A stretch of DNA of 64,000 nucleotides. Origin: JABDMH01 sp964428345. GTDB taxonomy: Bacteria > Bacteroidota > Bacteroidia > Chitinophagales > Saprospiraceae. The DNA lies in the NCBI GenBank assembly GCA_964428345.1, contig CAYRYD010000015.1:1-64000 (forward strand), given 5' to 3'. Below are positions 53,664 through 63,072 of this stretch, piece after piece. Numbering within the stretch: position 1 is the stretch's first letter; each line of letters starts with the position of its first letter. The notes under the pieces were generated by a model. That model saw only the letters and a program-made list of their open reading frames with translations, was not told the origin of the DNA and did no database searches. The position numbers and the translations under genes were made by a program.

Positions 53664-55025
53664 ATGTTGAATCGTAAAATCATACTGACCGAAAAGGAAA
53701 TCCCCGAAAAATGGTATAATATCATTGCCGATATGCCCAATAAGCCGCTGCCGCCACTGCATCCGGGCACCAAAGAGCCGATTGGGCCGGAAGCCCTGGC
53801 TCCCTTGTTTCCCATGGAACTGATCAAGCAGGAAGTGACTCCGGAAAAATGGGTAGAAATTCCGGAGGAAGTCAGAGATGTTTATACTCTTTGGCGCCCA
53901 ACGCCACTGTACCGGGCATATAATTTTGAAAAAGCGCTGGATACACCGGCAAAAATCTACTATAAATACGAGGGCATGAGTCCCTCAGGGTCCCACAAAC
54001 CCAATACTGCAGTACCTCAGGCCTTTTACAATAAGCAAGAAGGAGTCAAGCGGATCACCACCGAAACCGGAGCCGGTCAGTGGGGAAGCGCACTCAGTTT
54101 TGCGTGTAATCTGTTTGGTATTGAATGCGAGGTCTATATGGTCAAAATAAGTTTTGATCAAAAACCCTACCGAAAGATTATGATGAATACCTGGGGTGCC
54201 AAAGTCTATGCTTCGCCGACCGATCATACCCAGGCAGGAAGAAAAATCCTGGCCATGGATCCTGATTCACCCGGTTCGCTGGGAATTGCCATTTCGGAGG
54301 CGGTCGAACGGGCAGCCACCGATGACGAAACCAAATATTCGCTAGGCAGCGTATTGAATCACGTCTTGTTGCATCAGACTATAGTCGGACAGGAGGCTGT
54401 GTTGCAGATGGAGAAAGCCGGAGATTTTCCGGATATCGTCATTGCACCTTTTGGAGGAGGCAGTAATTTTGCGGGGCTATCCTTTCCTTTTCTCCGTTTT
54501 AATCTGGAGGAAGGCAAAAAAATCCGATGTATTGCCAGTGAGCCCTCTTCCTGTCCGAAACTGACCAGGGGAGTTTTTCGCTATGATTTTGGAGACACCG
54601 TCGGAATGACTCCACTTTTACCCATGTATACCTTAGGTCACAACTTTGTGCCGGCACCTATCCATGCAGGCGGACTCCGATATCATGGGGCCGGAGTTAT
54701 CGTAAGTCAGCTACTGAAGGACCGGCTGATTGAAGCCCGTGCTCACGATCAGCTGGAGGTCTTTGATGCCGGTGTCAAATTTGCCAGGGCCGAAGGCATT
54801 ATCCCTGCACCGGAAGCCAACCACGCCATCGCCACGGTTGTGCAGGAAGCCGAGCGTTGCAAAAGGGAAGGAAAACGGGAGACCATCCTCTTCAACCTTT
54901 GCGGACATGGCAATTTTGATATGCAGGCCTATGAAGATTATTTTGCCGGCAAACTGGTTAAACACGAGATTACCCAGGAACACATTGAGGCGTCCCTGGC
55001 ACAGCTGGACACTCCGGTCATTTAG
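53664..55025 (+). CDS. trpB2: TrpB2-type tryptophan synthase beta-like PLP enzyme
   Basis: A 453-residue PLP enzyme of the TrpB2 subfamily. The start at 53664 (MLNRKIILTEKEIPEKWYNI) is the family start; an earlier ATG adds eight residues. The PLP Lys is in MSPSGSHKPNTAVPQAF near residue 112. TGAGQWGSALSFACNLFGI holds the substrate loop, and GGGSNFAGL binds the phosphate. TrpB2 proteins condense indole and serine without needing TrpA. No trpA, trpC or other trp gene is near, which suits a stand-alone indole salvage role. Confidence 0.92.
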   Translation: MLNRKIILTEKEIPEKWYNIIADMPNKPLPPLHPGTKEPIGPEALAPLFPMELIKQEVTPEKWVEIPEEVRDVYTLWRPTPLYRAYNFEKALDTPAKIYYKYEGMSPSGSHKPNTAVPQAFYNKQEGVKRITTETGAGQWGSALSFACNLFGIECEVYMVKISFDQKPYRKIMMNTWGAKVYASPTDHTQAGRKILAMDPDSPGSLGIAISEAVERAATDDETKYSLGSVLNHVLLHQTIVGQEAVLQMEKAGDFPDIVIAPFGGGSNFAGLSFPFLRFNLEEGKKIRCIASEPSSCPKLTRGVFRYDFGDTVGMTPLLPMYTLGHNFVPAPIHAGGLRYHGAGVIVSQLLKDRLIEARAHDQLEVFDAGVKFARAEGIIPAPEANHAIATVVQEAERCKREGKRETILFNLCGHGNFDMQAYEDYFAGKLVKHEITQEHIEASLAQLDTPVI

Positions 55026-55087
55026 ATTTCAGATTGCTGATTTCAGATTGCTGATTGCTGATTGTAGATTGTGGATTACAGATTTTT
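55024..55087. repeat. Short CAGATTGCTGATT-type repeats
   Basis: Several imperfect copies of CAGATTGCTGATT and GATTGTAGATTG directly after the trpB2 stop codon. No stem is evident, and no gene. Confidence 0.65.
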
Positions 55088-55213
55088 AAGATGCAGACCG
55101 TGTAATTGTTGATGATATGTAGGTGGATGATTGCAAAAGTTTCGCTTTAATCAGTGGTTCGGACATTAGTCTCGACAACCAAGTATTACTCCGGTGAGTA
55201 CTAAAACCAAAAA

Positions 55214-57055
55214 ATGTTAACCGCTACATCTTTTGAAGATTCCGGTCTTTCCTGGTCTAAAGTAGAACCTTTGCTTATACCCCTTTTCGGACCCTTGTCA
55301 GCCGAACTCCTGGAGACCCTTCCTAAGCTGCTGGAAGCTGTTCACTTACCGGGAGGAGCAAAATTATTTGAACAGGGTGATGCCGGTGATGCCATGTATA
55401 TTGTGATCAGTGGACGTTTAAAAGTATTCCTGAACAGTGACGGAAGAATGCTTGAAGTCAGTGAGCAAGGTAAAACGGAGACGATTGGTGAAATGGCGCT
55501 TTTGAGTGGAAAGGCCCGCAGTGCGACCATCGTCGCCATCAGGGACTGCCAGTTATTGCGAATCTCAAAAGAAGCATTTGATCATCTTGTCCGGTTTGTA
55601 CCTGCTGTAGGTCTAAACCTGGGACGGATGTTGATCAGCCGGTTTTCCGGGACTTCCAGGCGTCGGATACGACACCTCTCAACGGTTGCACTGTTGCCCA
55701 TCCATCCGGGAATCGATGCGCACAGGATCGCCAAAGATATCGGTAATATGCTGCGGCCAGGCAAATCGGTGGCCATCGCTGATCGAAATATTATTGACGA
55801 TCAATTTGGCACAGGCATGGCTGAGATCCCTTTCGACTACAAGACCGACAGTAATCTGCTCAATGTATGGCTGGATCAGCTAGAGTCAACTCACGAATTA
55901 CTGTTGTATGTCGCTGACAAACAATCGACAGAGTGGACCAAACGGTGCATACGCCAGGCAGATGAGGTCTTGTTGCTGGCCGATGCAGGCAGATCACCGG
56001 AATGGACGGAAATTGAATCAGATCTTTTTCAAGGCATGACTTCGGCTTTACACACGCGAAAGGTCCTGGTGTTGATTCATCCGCCAGGTATTCAACAACC
56101 AACCAATACCGCAATATGGCTGCAGAAAAGGCCCTATGTGAAGAAACACTGGCATGTACGCCAGGACAAGTTTCATGATGATCTTGCCCGGCTGACTCGT
56201 GACCTGACGGGCAGCAGCACGGGTCTGGTCCTGTCAGGAGGAGGAGCCAAGGGTTTTGCCCATATTGGTGTGTGGCGAGCCCTCAAAGAAGCAGGGATCA
56301 ACATAGATTATATTGGTGCCACCAGTATGGGTGCTTTTATCGGAGGGATTTTAGCCCTGGATGCCGATTATCTGGAGGTGGAAAGGGTTTGCCGGGAGGT
56401 GGCGCGAAGCAGACCATCCCGTGACTTTCATTTGCTTCCGGTCATATCGCTGCTGAAAGGCAAAATACTTGACCAGGTGCTCCAAAAGCATTATGGACCT
56501 TTCGATTTGGAAGATTGTCTCCTGCCCTTCTTTTGCATCTCCAGTAATCTGACCCGGGCTCACCCGGTGATACACCATAGGGGCAATATGTTTACAGCCA
56601 TTCGTGCCAGTGGCTCACTGCCAGGTATAGTACCACCGGTAGTTCTTGATAACAGCCTGTTGGTTGATGGCGGCGTGTTTAACAATTTTCCGGTGGATGT
56701 CATGGGTGATATGGGCGTGAGCAGGATCATTGGGGTAGATTTGATGGCCAATACAGAAAATACCCACGATATTGGGGAGATGCCAAGTAATTGGGAAGTT
56801 ATTCGTCGCAGGTGGCTTAGCCGGAAACCGTCCTACCGGGTACCTACAATCATCGACACTATCATGGAGACAACGACTCTTTTCAGCACTTTCAAACACA
56901 AGCAGGCACGTGCGCTAACCGATATCTGCATCAACCCCAATGTAAGCAGGTTCGGACTGATGGAATGGACGGCTTTTGATGCCATTGTCGAAGAAGGCTA
57001 CCGGGAAGCCAGCAAGGTGCTGGAGAAACTGAGCAAAGTGAATCCGACGTCCTGA
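55214..57055 (+). CDS. Patatin-like phospholipase with cyclic-nucleotide-binding domain
   Basis: A 613-residue protein. The N-terminal domain (about 28-130) is a CRP/cNMP-binding fold with IVISGRLKVFLNSDGR, IGEMALLSGKARSATIVA and the phosphate-cassette-like GEMALL. A linking region follows (about 130-330). The C-terminal patatin domain (about 335-600) has the oxyanion loop LVLSGGGAKGFAHIG, the nucleophile elbow ATSMGAF (Ser near 371) and the catalytic Asp in LLVDGGVFNNFPVD (near 482). It resembles bacterial NTE-type lipases, which may be gated by a nucleotide. The usual G before the nucleophile box is A here. It neighbours an epimerase and a cNMP-domain acyltransferase. Confidence 0.88.
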   Translation: MLTATSFEDSGLSWSKVEPLLIPLFGPLSAELLETLPKLLEAVHLPGGAKLFEQGDAGDAMYIVISGRLKVFLNSDGRMLEVSEQGKTETIGEMALLSGKARSATIVAIRDCQLLRISKEAFDHLVRFVPAVGLNLGRMLISRFSGTSRRRIRHLSTVALLPIHPGIDAHRIAKDIGNMLRPGKSVAIADRNIIDDQFGTGMAEIPFDYKTDSNLLNVWLDQLESTHELLLYVADKQSTEWTKRCIRQADEVLLLADAGRSPEWTEIESDLFQGMTSALHTRKVLVLIHPPGIQQPTNTAIWLQKRPYVKKHWHVRQDKFHDDLARLTRDLTGSSTGLVLSGGGAKGFAHIGVWRALKEAGINIDYIGATSMGAFIGGILALDADYLEVERVCREVARSRPSRDFHLLPVISLLKGKILDQVLQKHYGPFDLEDCLLPFFCISSNLTRAHPVIHHRGNMFTAIRASGSLPGIVPPVVLDNSLLVDGGVFNNFPVDVMGDMGVSRIIGVDLMANTENTHDIGEMPSNWEVIRRRWLSRKPSYRVPTIIDTIMETTTLFSTFKHKQARALTDICINPNVSRFGLMEWTAFDAIVEEGYREASKVLEKLSKVNPTS

Positions 57056-57109
57056 TCTCTGAAGGGCATCTCTAAAAACCCCATTCAATTGGCAATCGCT
57101 TATCTATGA

Positions 57110-57350
57110 TAAGCTATTTAAAAATAACCTGCTGTTCCCACCCACTTCGTGGTTTCCTCGCTTCGAGATCCACTGGATCTCGACCGGGAATCCTCCCGGA
57201 TCGCTCCTCAATTTCGTTATCCCTCAGTCACTTAGCTCCGGCTAGGCTCCTTCGCGGCTCACCCACCCACACAGTGGTTTCGTCGCTCAAAGGTCTACCA
57301 GTCCCGCCCTTGAGGTCGGGAGTTCGCTCCTCAATCTCGCTTGGTTCTTT
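57110..57350. repeat. Palindrome-rich spacer
   Basis: Several hairpins occur in one spacer: CGAGATCC/GGATCTCG (57164-57171 and 57175-57182), CCGGGA/TCCCGG (57184-57189 and 57194-57199) and a CCCG/CGGG pair around 57303-57320. A CACCCAC-CGTGGTTTC segment recurs near 57140 and 57275. Total spacer 57056-57403 is 348 bases. No gene is seen; it resembles dispersed palindromic repeats. Confidence 0.6.
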
Positions 57351-57403
57351 TTAAATTTGCCTAATTTCAGAGGTATTTAGAGGTGCCCTGAATTAATCCC
57401 TTC

Positions 57404-58546
57404 ATGCTACTCCACGATTTTAAAATCTTCCAACTGCACATTCCCTTCAAGTCAACATTCAGTCACAGCCTGGCCTCCCGTAGTACATCAGAGTCGGTGC
57501 TGCTGGTCCTTACTGATACTCTGGGGAACATTGGTTGTGGCGAAGCGACTCCCCGTCCTTATGTAACCGGAGAAAGTGTTTCAGGGACGATGCAAATGCT
57601 GCACAAGGTTCTGCATGAAATAGAATTGAATTACTTCGATTCCGTTGAAGACCTTGACCGGTTGCTAAAGTCAATACCAGGTCTCGAAAGGGCGCCTTCG
57701 GCCCGATGCGCTCTCGAACTGGCTTTGCTTGATTTGTTGGGAAAAAATCTTGGTCAGCCGGTATTACCGTTATTGGGAGTTCCCCAAAGGGAAAAAGTCT
57801 ATTATACTGCGGTGATCTCCAGCGAAACGTCCGAAAAAGTACAACAAATCGCCAGGCAGGTTGTCGCTATGCAGGTCCGCCAGGTGAAACTAAAGGTTGG
57901 CACTGACCGTGAGATCAATCGAAAAAACATCGAGGTACTGAGGGAAATCCTGGGTAGTGAGGTGGAAATCCGGGTGGATGCCAACGCTGCCTGGATTTTG
58001 GATGAGGCGGTCGATCATATCAGTGCTCTGGTCGATATGGGAATATTTTATATTGAACAACCGATATCGGCCAGTGACCGTAATAGCTGGCTGGCATTGC
58101 AACAACGCATCCCTGCTGAAGCTCAGGTCTATGTCGATGAGAGTGTCTGCACAACTGAGGATGCCAGCTGGTTGGCAGAAAATCGGGCAGTATCGGGGTT
58201 CAACCTGAAAATTTCAAAACACGGAGGGATTCTACCCTCGCTGGAAGTATACCGGATAGCGCAGGAGCAGGGTTTGTTCTGTCAACTGGGCTGTCATGTT
58301 GGTGAAACCTCCATACTCTCAGCTGCCGGACGCATTCTGGCTGCGTTGGCTGGAAATTTACGCGCATTCGAGGGATCTTACGGCCTGCTGCTCATGGAAC
58401 ACGATCTGACTGATTCTCCCTGGCAGGTAGGTTATCAGGGTATTGGTCCGGTGGCAGATCTGTTGAAAAATCCCGGTTTGGGTGTTCAGGTAAATTTAGA
58501 TCTGGTAGAAACCTATCTGGAGCAAATGCCGGATTCAGGTAAATAG
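57404..58546 (+). CDS. Enolase-superfamily enzyme (dipeptide epimerase / N-acylamino-acid racemase type)
   Basis: A 380-residue member of the muconate-lactonising subgroup. Residues fitting the barrel chemistry: the KxK pair in RQVKLKVGTD (near 162-164), metal ligands Asp in VDANAAW (near 192), Glu in YIEQPI (near 218) and Asp in VDESVCT (near 243), and a second base Lys in LKISKHGG (near 268). The subgroup includes dipeptide epimerases, N-acylamino-acid racemases and o-succinylbenzoate synthases; sequence alone does not separate them here. No menaquinone genes are adjacent. It lies between two genes carrying cyclic-nucleotide-binding domains. Confidence 0.85.
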   Translation: MLLHDFKIFQLHIPFKSTFSHSLASRSTSESVLLVLTDTLGNIGCGEATPRPYVTGESVSGTMQMLHKVLHEIELNYFDSVEDLDRLLKSIPGLERAPSARCALELALLDLLGKNLGQPVLPLLGVPQREKVYYTAVISSETSEKVQQIARQVVAMQVRQVKLKVGTDREINRKNIEVLREILGSEVEIRVDANAAWILDEAVDHISALVDMGIFYIEQPISASDRNSWLALQQRIPAEAQVYVDESVCTTEDASWLAENRAVSGFNLKISKHGGILPSLEVYRIAQEQGLFCQLGCHVGETSILSAAGRILAALAGNLRAFEGSYGLLLMEHDLTDSPWQVGYQGIGPVADLLKNPGLGVQVNLDLVETYLEQMPDSGK

Positions 58547-59671
58547 TTTGTTATTCACTAGCACCCTTTGAGCTAATACCTGAGCCAGGTTGCGCCATAA
58601 CGTTGCTTTATCCGACTCTTCTTCCAGTCGTTGGTAGGCTGAGGTACTGAACAATAAGATCCGGGTGTCTGGAGCTGCCGCGATCAGGCTGGCTGTGCGC
58701 CTGGTGTCGAGTACAAATGCAATCTCCCCAAAAAGCTCACCTGGCTGAAGTCTGACATGGGCTTTGCCATCAATGACCACTTTAACCATTCCGCTTATTA
58801 TAATACCCAGGCCCTTACCACCATCTTCCTCGGCGACCAGCACATCGTTATCCTGGCATTGAATGACCAGAGCGTTCCTTAAAAAAGCCTTACAACCCAC
58901 ATCACTCAGTCCCCTGGTCAATACGTGATGAATTTTAGAATCCACTTTAGTGTCCTTCAATAAAGTGATGCCAGGATGAGAGGTCTTGCTATGCTCCCAC
59001 CAGTGCCTGAACCATTGATTGATTTCAGCATAAGGTCTGAAATCAAATTTCTTTCCCCAACGCATTGCCGGTGACCGGATGGACTCCAGATATTCCTTAT
59101 CCGGTAAAAAGATCATTGGTATCCGGTAACCTCCTGACGGGGAGTTGTGCAGGGGACCGATTGAACGAAGCCCCAACTGGCGGTACATGCTGTACAAATT
59201 GGGTTCACAGGAGATCAGTGCTCCTTTCGCTCCGGTCTGCAGGATGTGCATCATACTTTCAGCAATCAGGACTAATGCTGCCGGTGTTTTCCGGTATGGT
59301 TTGAGGACCGCCAGGCGGGTAAAAATCTGAAGGGACTTTACATATTGCTCCGGAATTGTATCCAAAGAATATTCTACTCTGCTGGCGCGAACAAATTGAG
59401 CACTGGAAGCCGGGGTGATGCGCATACAACCGATAATGGCGTGGGTCTTTGTATCCCGGCAAGCCATCAGGATAAAATCCAGCTTTTCTCCTGCAAAGGC
59501 ATGCGATTCGAGGACCGAGGTGCCGGCAAGGCGATTGAGCTCCTTATGCCGAACTTCCTCCAGAACTTGTACACAGGCCTCGATGTCGGCTGGATTGGTA
59601 GCCGGAAAAGCTTCATATCGATGGGTAGCTAGGTCCCAATAACGTTTAATGTTCTCGATAATATTAGCCAT
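58535..59671 (-). CDS. FeeM-like GNAT acyltransferase fused to cyclic-nucleotide-binding domain
   Basis: A 378-residue fusion. The N-terminal half (about 20-205) resembles N-acyl-amino-acid synthase/autoinducer-synthase-like GNAT proteins, with IIGCMRITPASSAQF, IFTRLAVLKPYRKTPAALVL and NLYSMYRQLGLRSIG. The C-terminal half (about 250-370) is a cNMP-binding fold with GIIISGMVKVVIDGKAHVRL and PGELFGEIAFVLDTRRTASL. The latter is the phosphate-binding cassette region. It probably makes an N-acyl compound from an acyl thioester, with activity controlled by a nucleotide or other ligand. It overlaps the end of the epimerase gene by 12 bases, tail to tail. Confidence 0.75.
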   Translation of the reverse strand: MANIIENIKRYWDLATHRYEAFPATNPADIEACVQVLEEVRHKELNRLAGTSVLESHAFAGEKLDFILMACRDTKTHAIIGCMRITPASSAQFVRASRVEYSLDTIPEQYVKSLQIFTRLAVLKPYRKTPAALVLIAESMMHILQTGAKGALISCEPNLYSMYRQLGLRSIGPLHNSPSGGYRIPMIFLPDKEYLESIRSPAMRWGKKFDFRPYAEINQWFRHWWEHSKTSHPGITLLKDTKVDSKIHHVLTRGLSDVGCKAFLRNALVIQCQDNDVLVAEEDGGKGLGIIISGMVKVVIDGKAHVRLQPGELFGEIAFVLDTRRTASLIAAAPDTRILLFSTSAYQRLEEESDKATLWRNLAQVLAQRVLVNNKLFT

Positions 59672-59704
59672 TCAAATACGCTTGGTTATCCTAAAGATCA
59701 CACA

Positions 59705-62371
59705 TTATGATGGGTCTGACCTCAGATGGTCAAGGCTCTTTTGGAGCATCTCGATCCGCTTCAGACCATCGGCCATTTTCTGACGCTCTTTTTCCACGAC
59801 AGCATCCGGTGCATTGGCGACAAATTTGGCATTGTCCAGTTTTTTCCGGATCGACTCGACAAATCCCTGCTGGTATTTCAGATCCTGCTGAAGGGTTCTG
59901 ATCTCCTCCTCCACGTCAATGACCCTTGGAGACGCCAGATAATATTTGTCGGTGCCTACCACAAAGGAAATCAGATTGACTTCTTCACGAATATCTTCTC
60001 TATCCTCAATCAGGATCAGATCACTCAGCCTGGCTGATTTTCTGAGCAAATCTGTCAAACCGGGATCGTTCATCATATTTCCGGAATTCTTCGAATGGAG
60101 GACGTACAGGGGTAACAGATCTCTTGGCTTGACGTTGTTTTTATTCCGGAGATCCCGGGTCCTGACCACGATTTCTTTGAGATGTTCTACGGCATTCACC
60201 ACGCCAGGGTCTGACATCGCAGGTCGGGGAAAAGTCGAAACCATACAATCTCCCTGCTCATCACCATTTAATACATGCCACACTTCTTCGGTAATAAAGG
60301 GCATGAATGGATGCAGGATTTGCATGAGTTTTGAAAATGCAGCTATGGTACTTTCGTAGGTGGCCCGTGCAAGCGGCTGATCTGCTCCCGGTTTGATCCA
60401 TTCCAGATACCAGGAGCAAAAGTCGTCCCAGATAAAACTGTACAGCTTCAACTGGATGTCTGAGAGACGGTAAGCGGCAAAATCTGATTCGAGTTCGGTG
60501 AGTATCATCTGGGTCCTGGCTTCGAGCCAGTCGATGGCTTTTTGCTCTGCCGGTGTCGATGGTACCTCCCTCAATCCGCCTTCCCACCCTTTGACAAGTC
60601 GCAGGGCGTTCCAGATCTTATTGCAGAAATTCCTTCCCTGCTCACACAGCTTTTCATCAAAGAGCAGATCCCCACCGGCCGGTGAGCTCGAAAGAATACC
60701 AAACCGGACTCCGTCTGCACCAAACGTATCGATCAACACCAGTGCATCGGGTGAATTACCAAGCGATTTACTCATCTTTCGCCGTTGCTGGTCACGCACC
60801 ATCCCGGTAAAATAAACGTGTTTGAATGGGCGATCCTGCTTCCACTCAAATCCGCTCATTGCCATCCGGGCTACCCACAGGAAAATGATATCCCACCCGG
60901 TCACCAATACCGAAGTGGGATAGTAGTAATCTACATCCGGATTCGGATCCATGCCGTCAAAAACACTGAAGGGCCATAACCAGGAGCTAAACCAGGTATC
61001 AAGTACGTCTTCATCCTGCTTCAGGTCAGCGAGGGTGAGACGGGCATTGCCGGTTTTTCTTCTCGCTTCTTCCAGCGCTTCCTCAGCAGTGGCGGCCACA
61101 AAGACCTGATCTTTGTAATAATAAGCTGGAATCCGGTGACCCCACCAGAGTTGACGGGAGATGCACCAGTCACGGATGTTATCCATCCAGTGCCGGAATG
61201 TATTTTTCTGATTTTTGGGAAAGAACTCAATATAGTCCCGCATTACCGCATCCAGCGCCGGACTGGCGAGTTCCTTCATCCGGACATACCACTGCAGGGA
61301 TAACCGGGGTTCGACCACCACATTGGTACGCTCTGACCGGCCTACATTGTGCAGATAGGGTTCGAGTTTAACCAGTTGCTGGTTTTCACGGAGGTAATCG
61401 ACCATCTTCTTCCTGGCGGTCAAGAGGTCATCACCAATGAAATAAACCGCGGCTTCACTCATGGTCCCTTCATCGGTCAAAACATCAACCACTTCCAGAT
61501 CAAAGCGTTTGCCGATCTCATAGTCATTCACATCATGGGCAGGCGTCACCTTGAGGGCACCGGTTCCAAATTCCCGGTCCACGTAATCATCGGCAATGAT
61601 TGGTATTTCCCGGCCGATGAGCGGTACGATTGCCTTCCTTCCATGCAGATGGCGATAGCGTTCATCGTCCGGATGGACGGCGATCGCCGTGTCTCCCAGA
61701 ATGGTTTCCGGCCGGGTAGTGGCTATGGTGATCCCTTCGTCCGGACTGTCTTTAATAGCATATCGCACATAGTGAAGGTTAGTTTGCTCCTCACCATAGA
61801 TTACTTCTTCATTGCTGAGTACGGTCTTAGCCTTCGAATCCCAATGCACCATCCGGTAGTCCCGGTAAAGCTTCCCTTTCCGGTACAGATCGACAAAAGC
61901 CCGGATTACCTGCCTGGACCGTACCTCATCCATGGTAAATGCTGTCCGGTCCCAATCGCAGGAGGCACCCAACCGCTGAAGTTGCTTAAGGATAATGCCT
62001 CCATATTTTTCGGTCCATTCCCATGCATACCGGATAAACTGTTCCCTTCCAACCTCCGCTTTCGTCAGACCTTTCTCATCCCGAAGCCACCGGACAACCT
62101 TGGCTTCGGTTGCAATGGAAGCGTGATCGGTTCCTGGCACCCAACAGGCATTTTTACCATCCATCCTGGCCTTGCGAATCAAAACATCCTGGATCGTGTT
62201 GTTGAGCATATGCCCCATATGCAATACACCGGTCACATTGGGTGGAGGAATGACAATCGAATAGGCCTCTCGTTGATCAGGAGTTGATCGAAAATGTTTC
62301 TTTTCAAGCCAGTGCCGGTACCATCGTTCTTCGACCTGACCTGGTTCGTATCGACTGGATAGTCCACTCAT
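59705..62371 (-). CDS. valS: Valine-tRNA ligase
   Basis: An 888-residue class I aminoacyl-tRNA synthetase. The HIGH-type motif is HMGH at residues 51-54 in PPPNVTGVLHMGHMLNNT, and KMSKS occurs near 531 in KMSKSLGNSPD. The editing domain has TTRPETILGDTAIAVHP (near 212). The C-terminal coiled-coil tail (about 830-885) is typical of ValRS. It charges tRNA-Val in the cytoplasm. A TATCTTTG box lies 66 bases upstream of the start. No oddity is seen. Confidence 0.97.
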   Translation of the reverse strand: MSGLSSRYEPGQVEERWYRHWLEKKHFRSTPDQREAYSIVIPPPNVTGVLHMGHMLNNTIQDVLIRKARMDGKNACWVPGTDHASIATEAKVVRWLRDEKGLTKAEVGREQFIRYAWEWTEKYGGIILKQLQRLGASCDWDRTAFTMDEVRSRQVIRAFVDLYRKGKLYRDYRMVHWDSKAKTVLSNEEVIYGEEQTNLHYVRYAIKDSPDEGITIATTRPETILGDTAIAVHPDDERYRHLHGRKAIVPLIGREIPIIADDYVDREFGTGALKVTPAHDVNDYEIGKRFDLEVVDVLTDEGTMSEAAVYFIGDDLLTARKKMVDYLRENQQLVKLEPYLHNVGRSERTNVVVEPRLSLQWYVRMKELASPALDAVMRDYIEFFPKNQKNTFRHWMDNIRDWCISRQLWWGHRIPAYYYKDQVFVAATAEEALEEARRKTGNARLTLADLKQDEDVLDTWFSSWLWPFSVFDGMDPNPDVDYYYPTSVLVTGWDIIFLWVARMAMSGFEWKQDRPFKHVYFTGMVRDQQRRKMSKSLGNSPDALVLIDTFGADGVRFGILSSSPAGGDLLFDEKLCEQGRNFCNKIWNALRLVKGWEGGLREVPSTPAEQKAIDWLEARTQMILTELESDFAAYRLSDIQLKLYSFIWDDFCSWYLEWIKPGADQPLARATYESTIAAFSKLMQILHPFMPFITEEVWHVLNGDEQGDCMVSTFPRPAMSDPGVVNAVEHLKEIVVRTRDLRNKNNVKPRDLLPLYVLHSKNSGNMMNDPGLTDLLRKSARLSDLILIEDREDIREEVNLISFVVGTDKYYLASPRVIDVEEEIRTLQQDLKYQQGFVESIRKKLDNAKFVANAPDAVVEKERQKMADGLKRIEMLQKSLDHLRSDPS

Positions 62372-62436
62372 GTATTTAAAAGACTTAAAATTTTATTTTG
62401 CCTCCGGATTCCAGCGGGCAATTTTTTTTCAGGGGC

Positions 62437-62444
62437 CAAAGATA
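62437..62444 (-). promoter_or_regulatory. Putative -7 box of valS
   Basis: Reads TATCTTTG on the minus strand, matching TAnnTTTG, 66 bases before the valS ATG. It leaves room for a leader of about 60 bases. Confidence 0.4.
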
Positions 62445-62527
62445 CGTACACCAATTGTAGAAAGTCCCGCATCTGTAAAAGAAATAGGAGGAAACCTTTA
62501 AGCTTCATAGTATCGTTATACTTTGTA

Positions 62528-63067
62528 ATGACCGAACAGGAACTCATCAAAGGCTGCAAGGCACAAGAACGGTCTGCTCAAAAAATGCTGTTTGAGCAGT
62601 ATGCCCCGGTTCTATTGGGTATCTGCCGCAGATATGTAAAGCAGGCTGAGGATGCAGAGGATGTCATGCTGGAAACCTTTTACAAGATCCTGTCCAATAT
62701 TGGACAATATGAAGGAAAAGGCAGTTTTGAAGGCTGGATGAAACGTATTAGTGTCAATGAATCACTGATGTTCTTACGGAAAAAGCACAATTTCAACTTC
62801 AGTATTGATCACCATCACCACGAGATTGCCGAAGATGCCCTGGGTATTGAGGAACAACTTTTCGAAGAGGATATCCTCGATATACTGGACGGTCTTCCCA
62901 CCGGCTACCGCACCGTCTTCAACCTTTATGTCATCGACGGATTGAAGCACCGGGAGATTGCCGAAGTACTGGGCATCAGCATCAATACATCCAAATCGCA
63001 ACTTATCCAGGCAAAACGAAAACTGGCCTCTCTTTTAAAAAAAAATAATCTGGCAGTTGCCGGATAA
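62528..63067 (+). CDS. ECF-type RNA polymerase sigma factor
   Basis: A 179-residue sigma-70 family protein with region 2 (about 25-90, CRRYVKQAEDAEDVMLETFY) and region 4 (about 120-172, LPTGYRTVFNLYVIDGLKHR and the HTH HREIAEVLGISINTSKSQLI). Regions 1 and 3 are absent, as in ECF factors. The next gene, starting 5 bases after the stop, encodes a single-helix membrane protein that may be its anti-sigma factor. Target promoters are unknown. A divergent spacer of 156 bases separates it from valS. Confidence 0.93.
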   Translation: MTEQELIKGCKAQERSAQKMLFEQYAPVLLGICRRYVKQAEDAEDVMLETFYKILSNIGQYEGKGSFEGWMKRISVNESLMFLRKKHNFNFSIDHHHHEIAEDALGIEEQLFEEDILDILDGLPTGYRTVFNLYVIDGLKHREIAEVLGISINTSKSQLIQAKRKLASLLKKNNLAVAG

Positions 63068-63072
63068 CAACG

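Noticed and set aside
57106..57354. An 82-residue plus-strand frame in the palindrome-rich spacer
   Set aside because: It is a translation of palindromic repeats, rich in Ser, Pro and Arg without family features.
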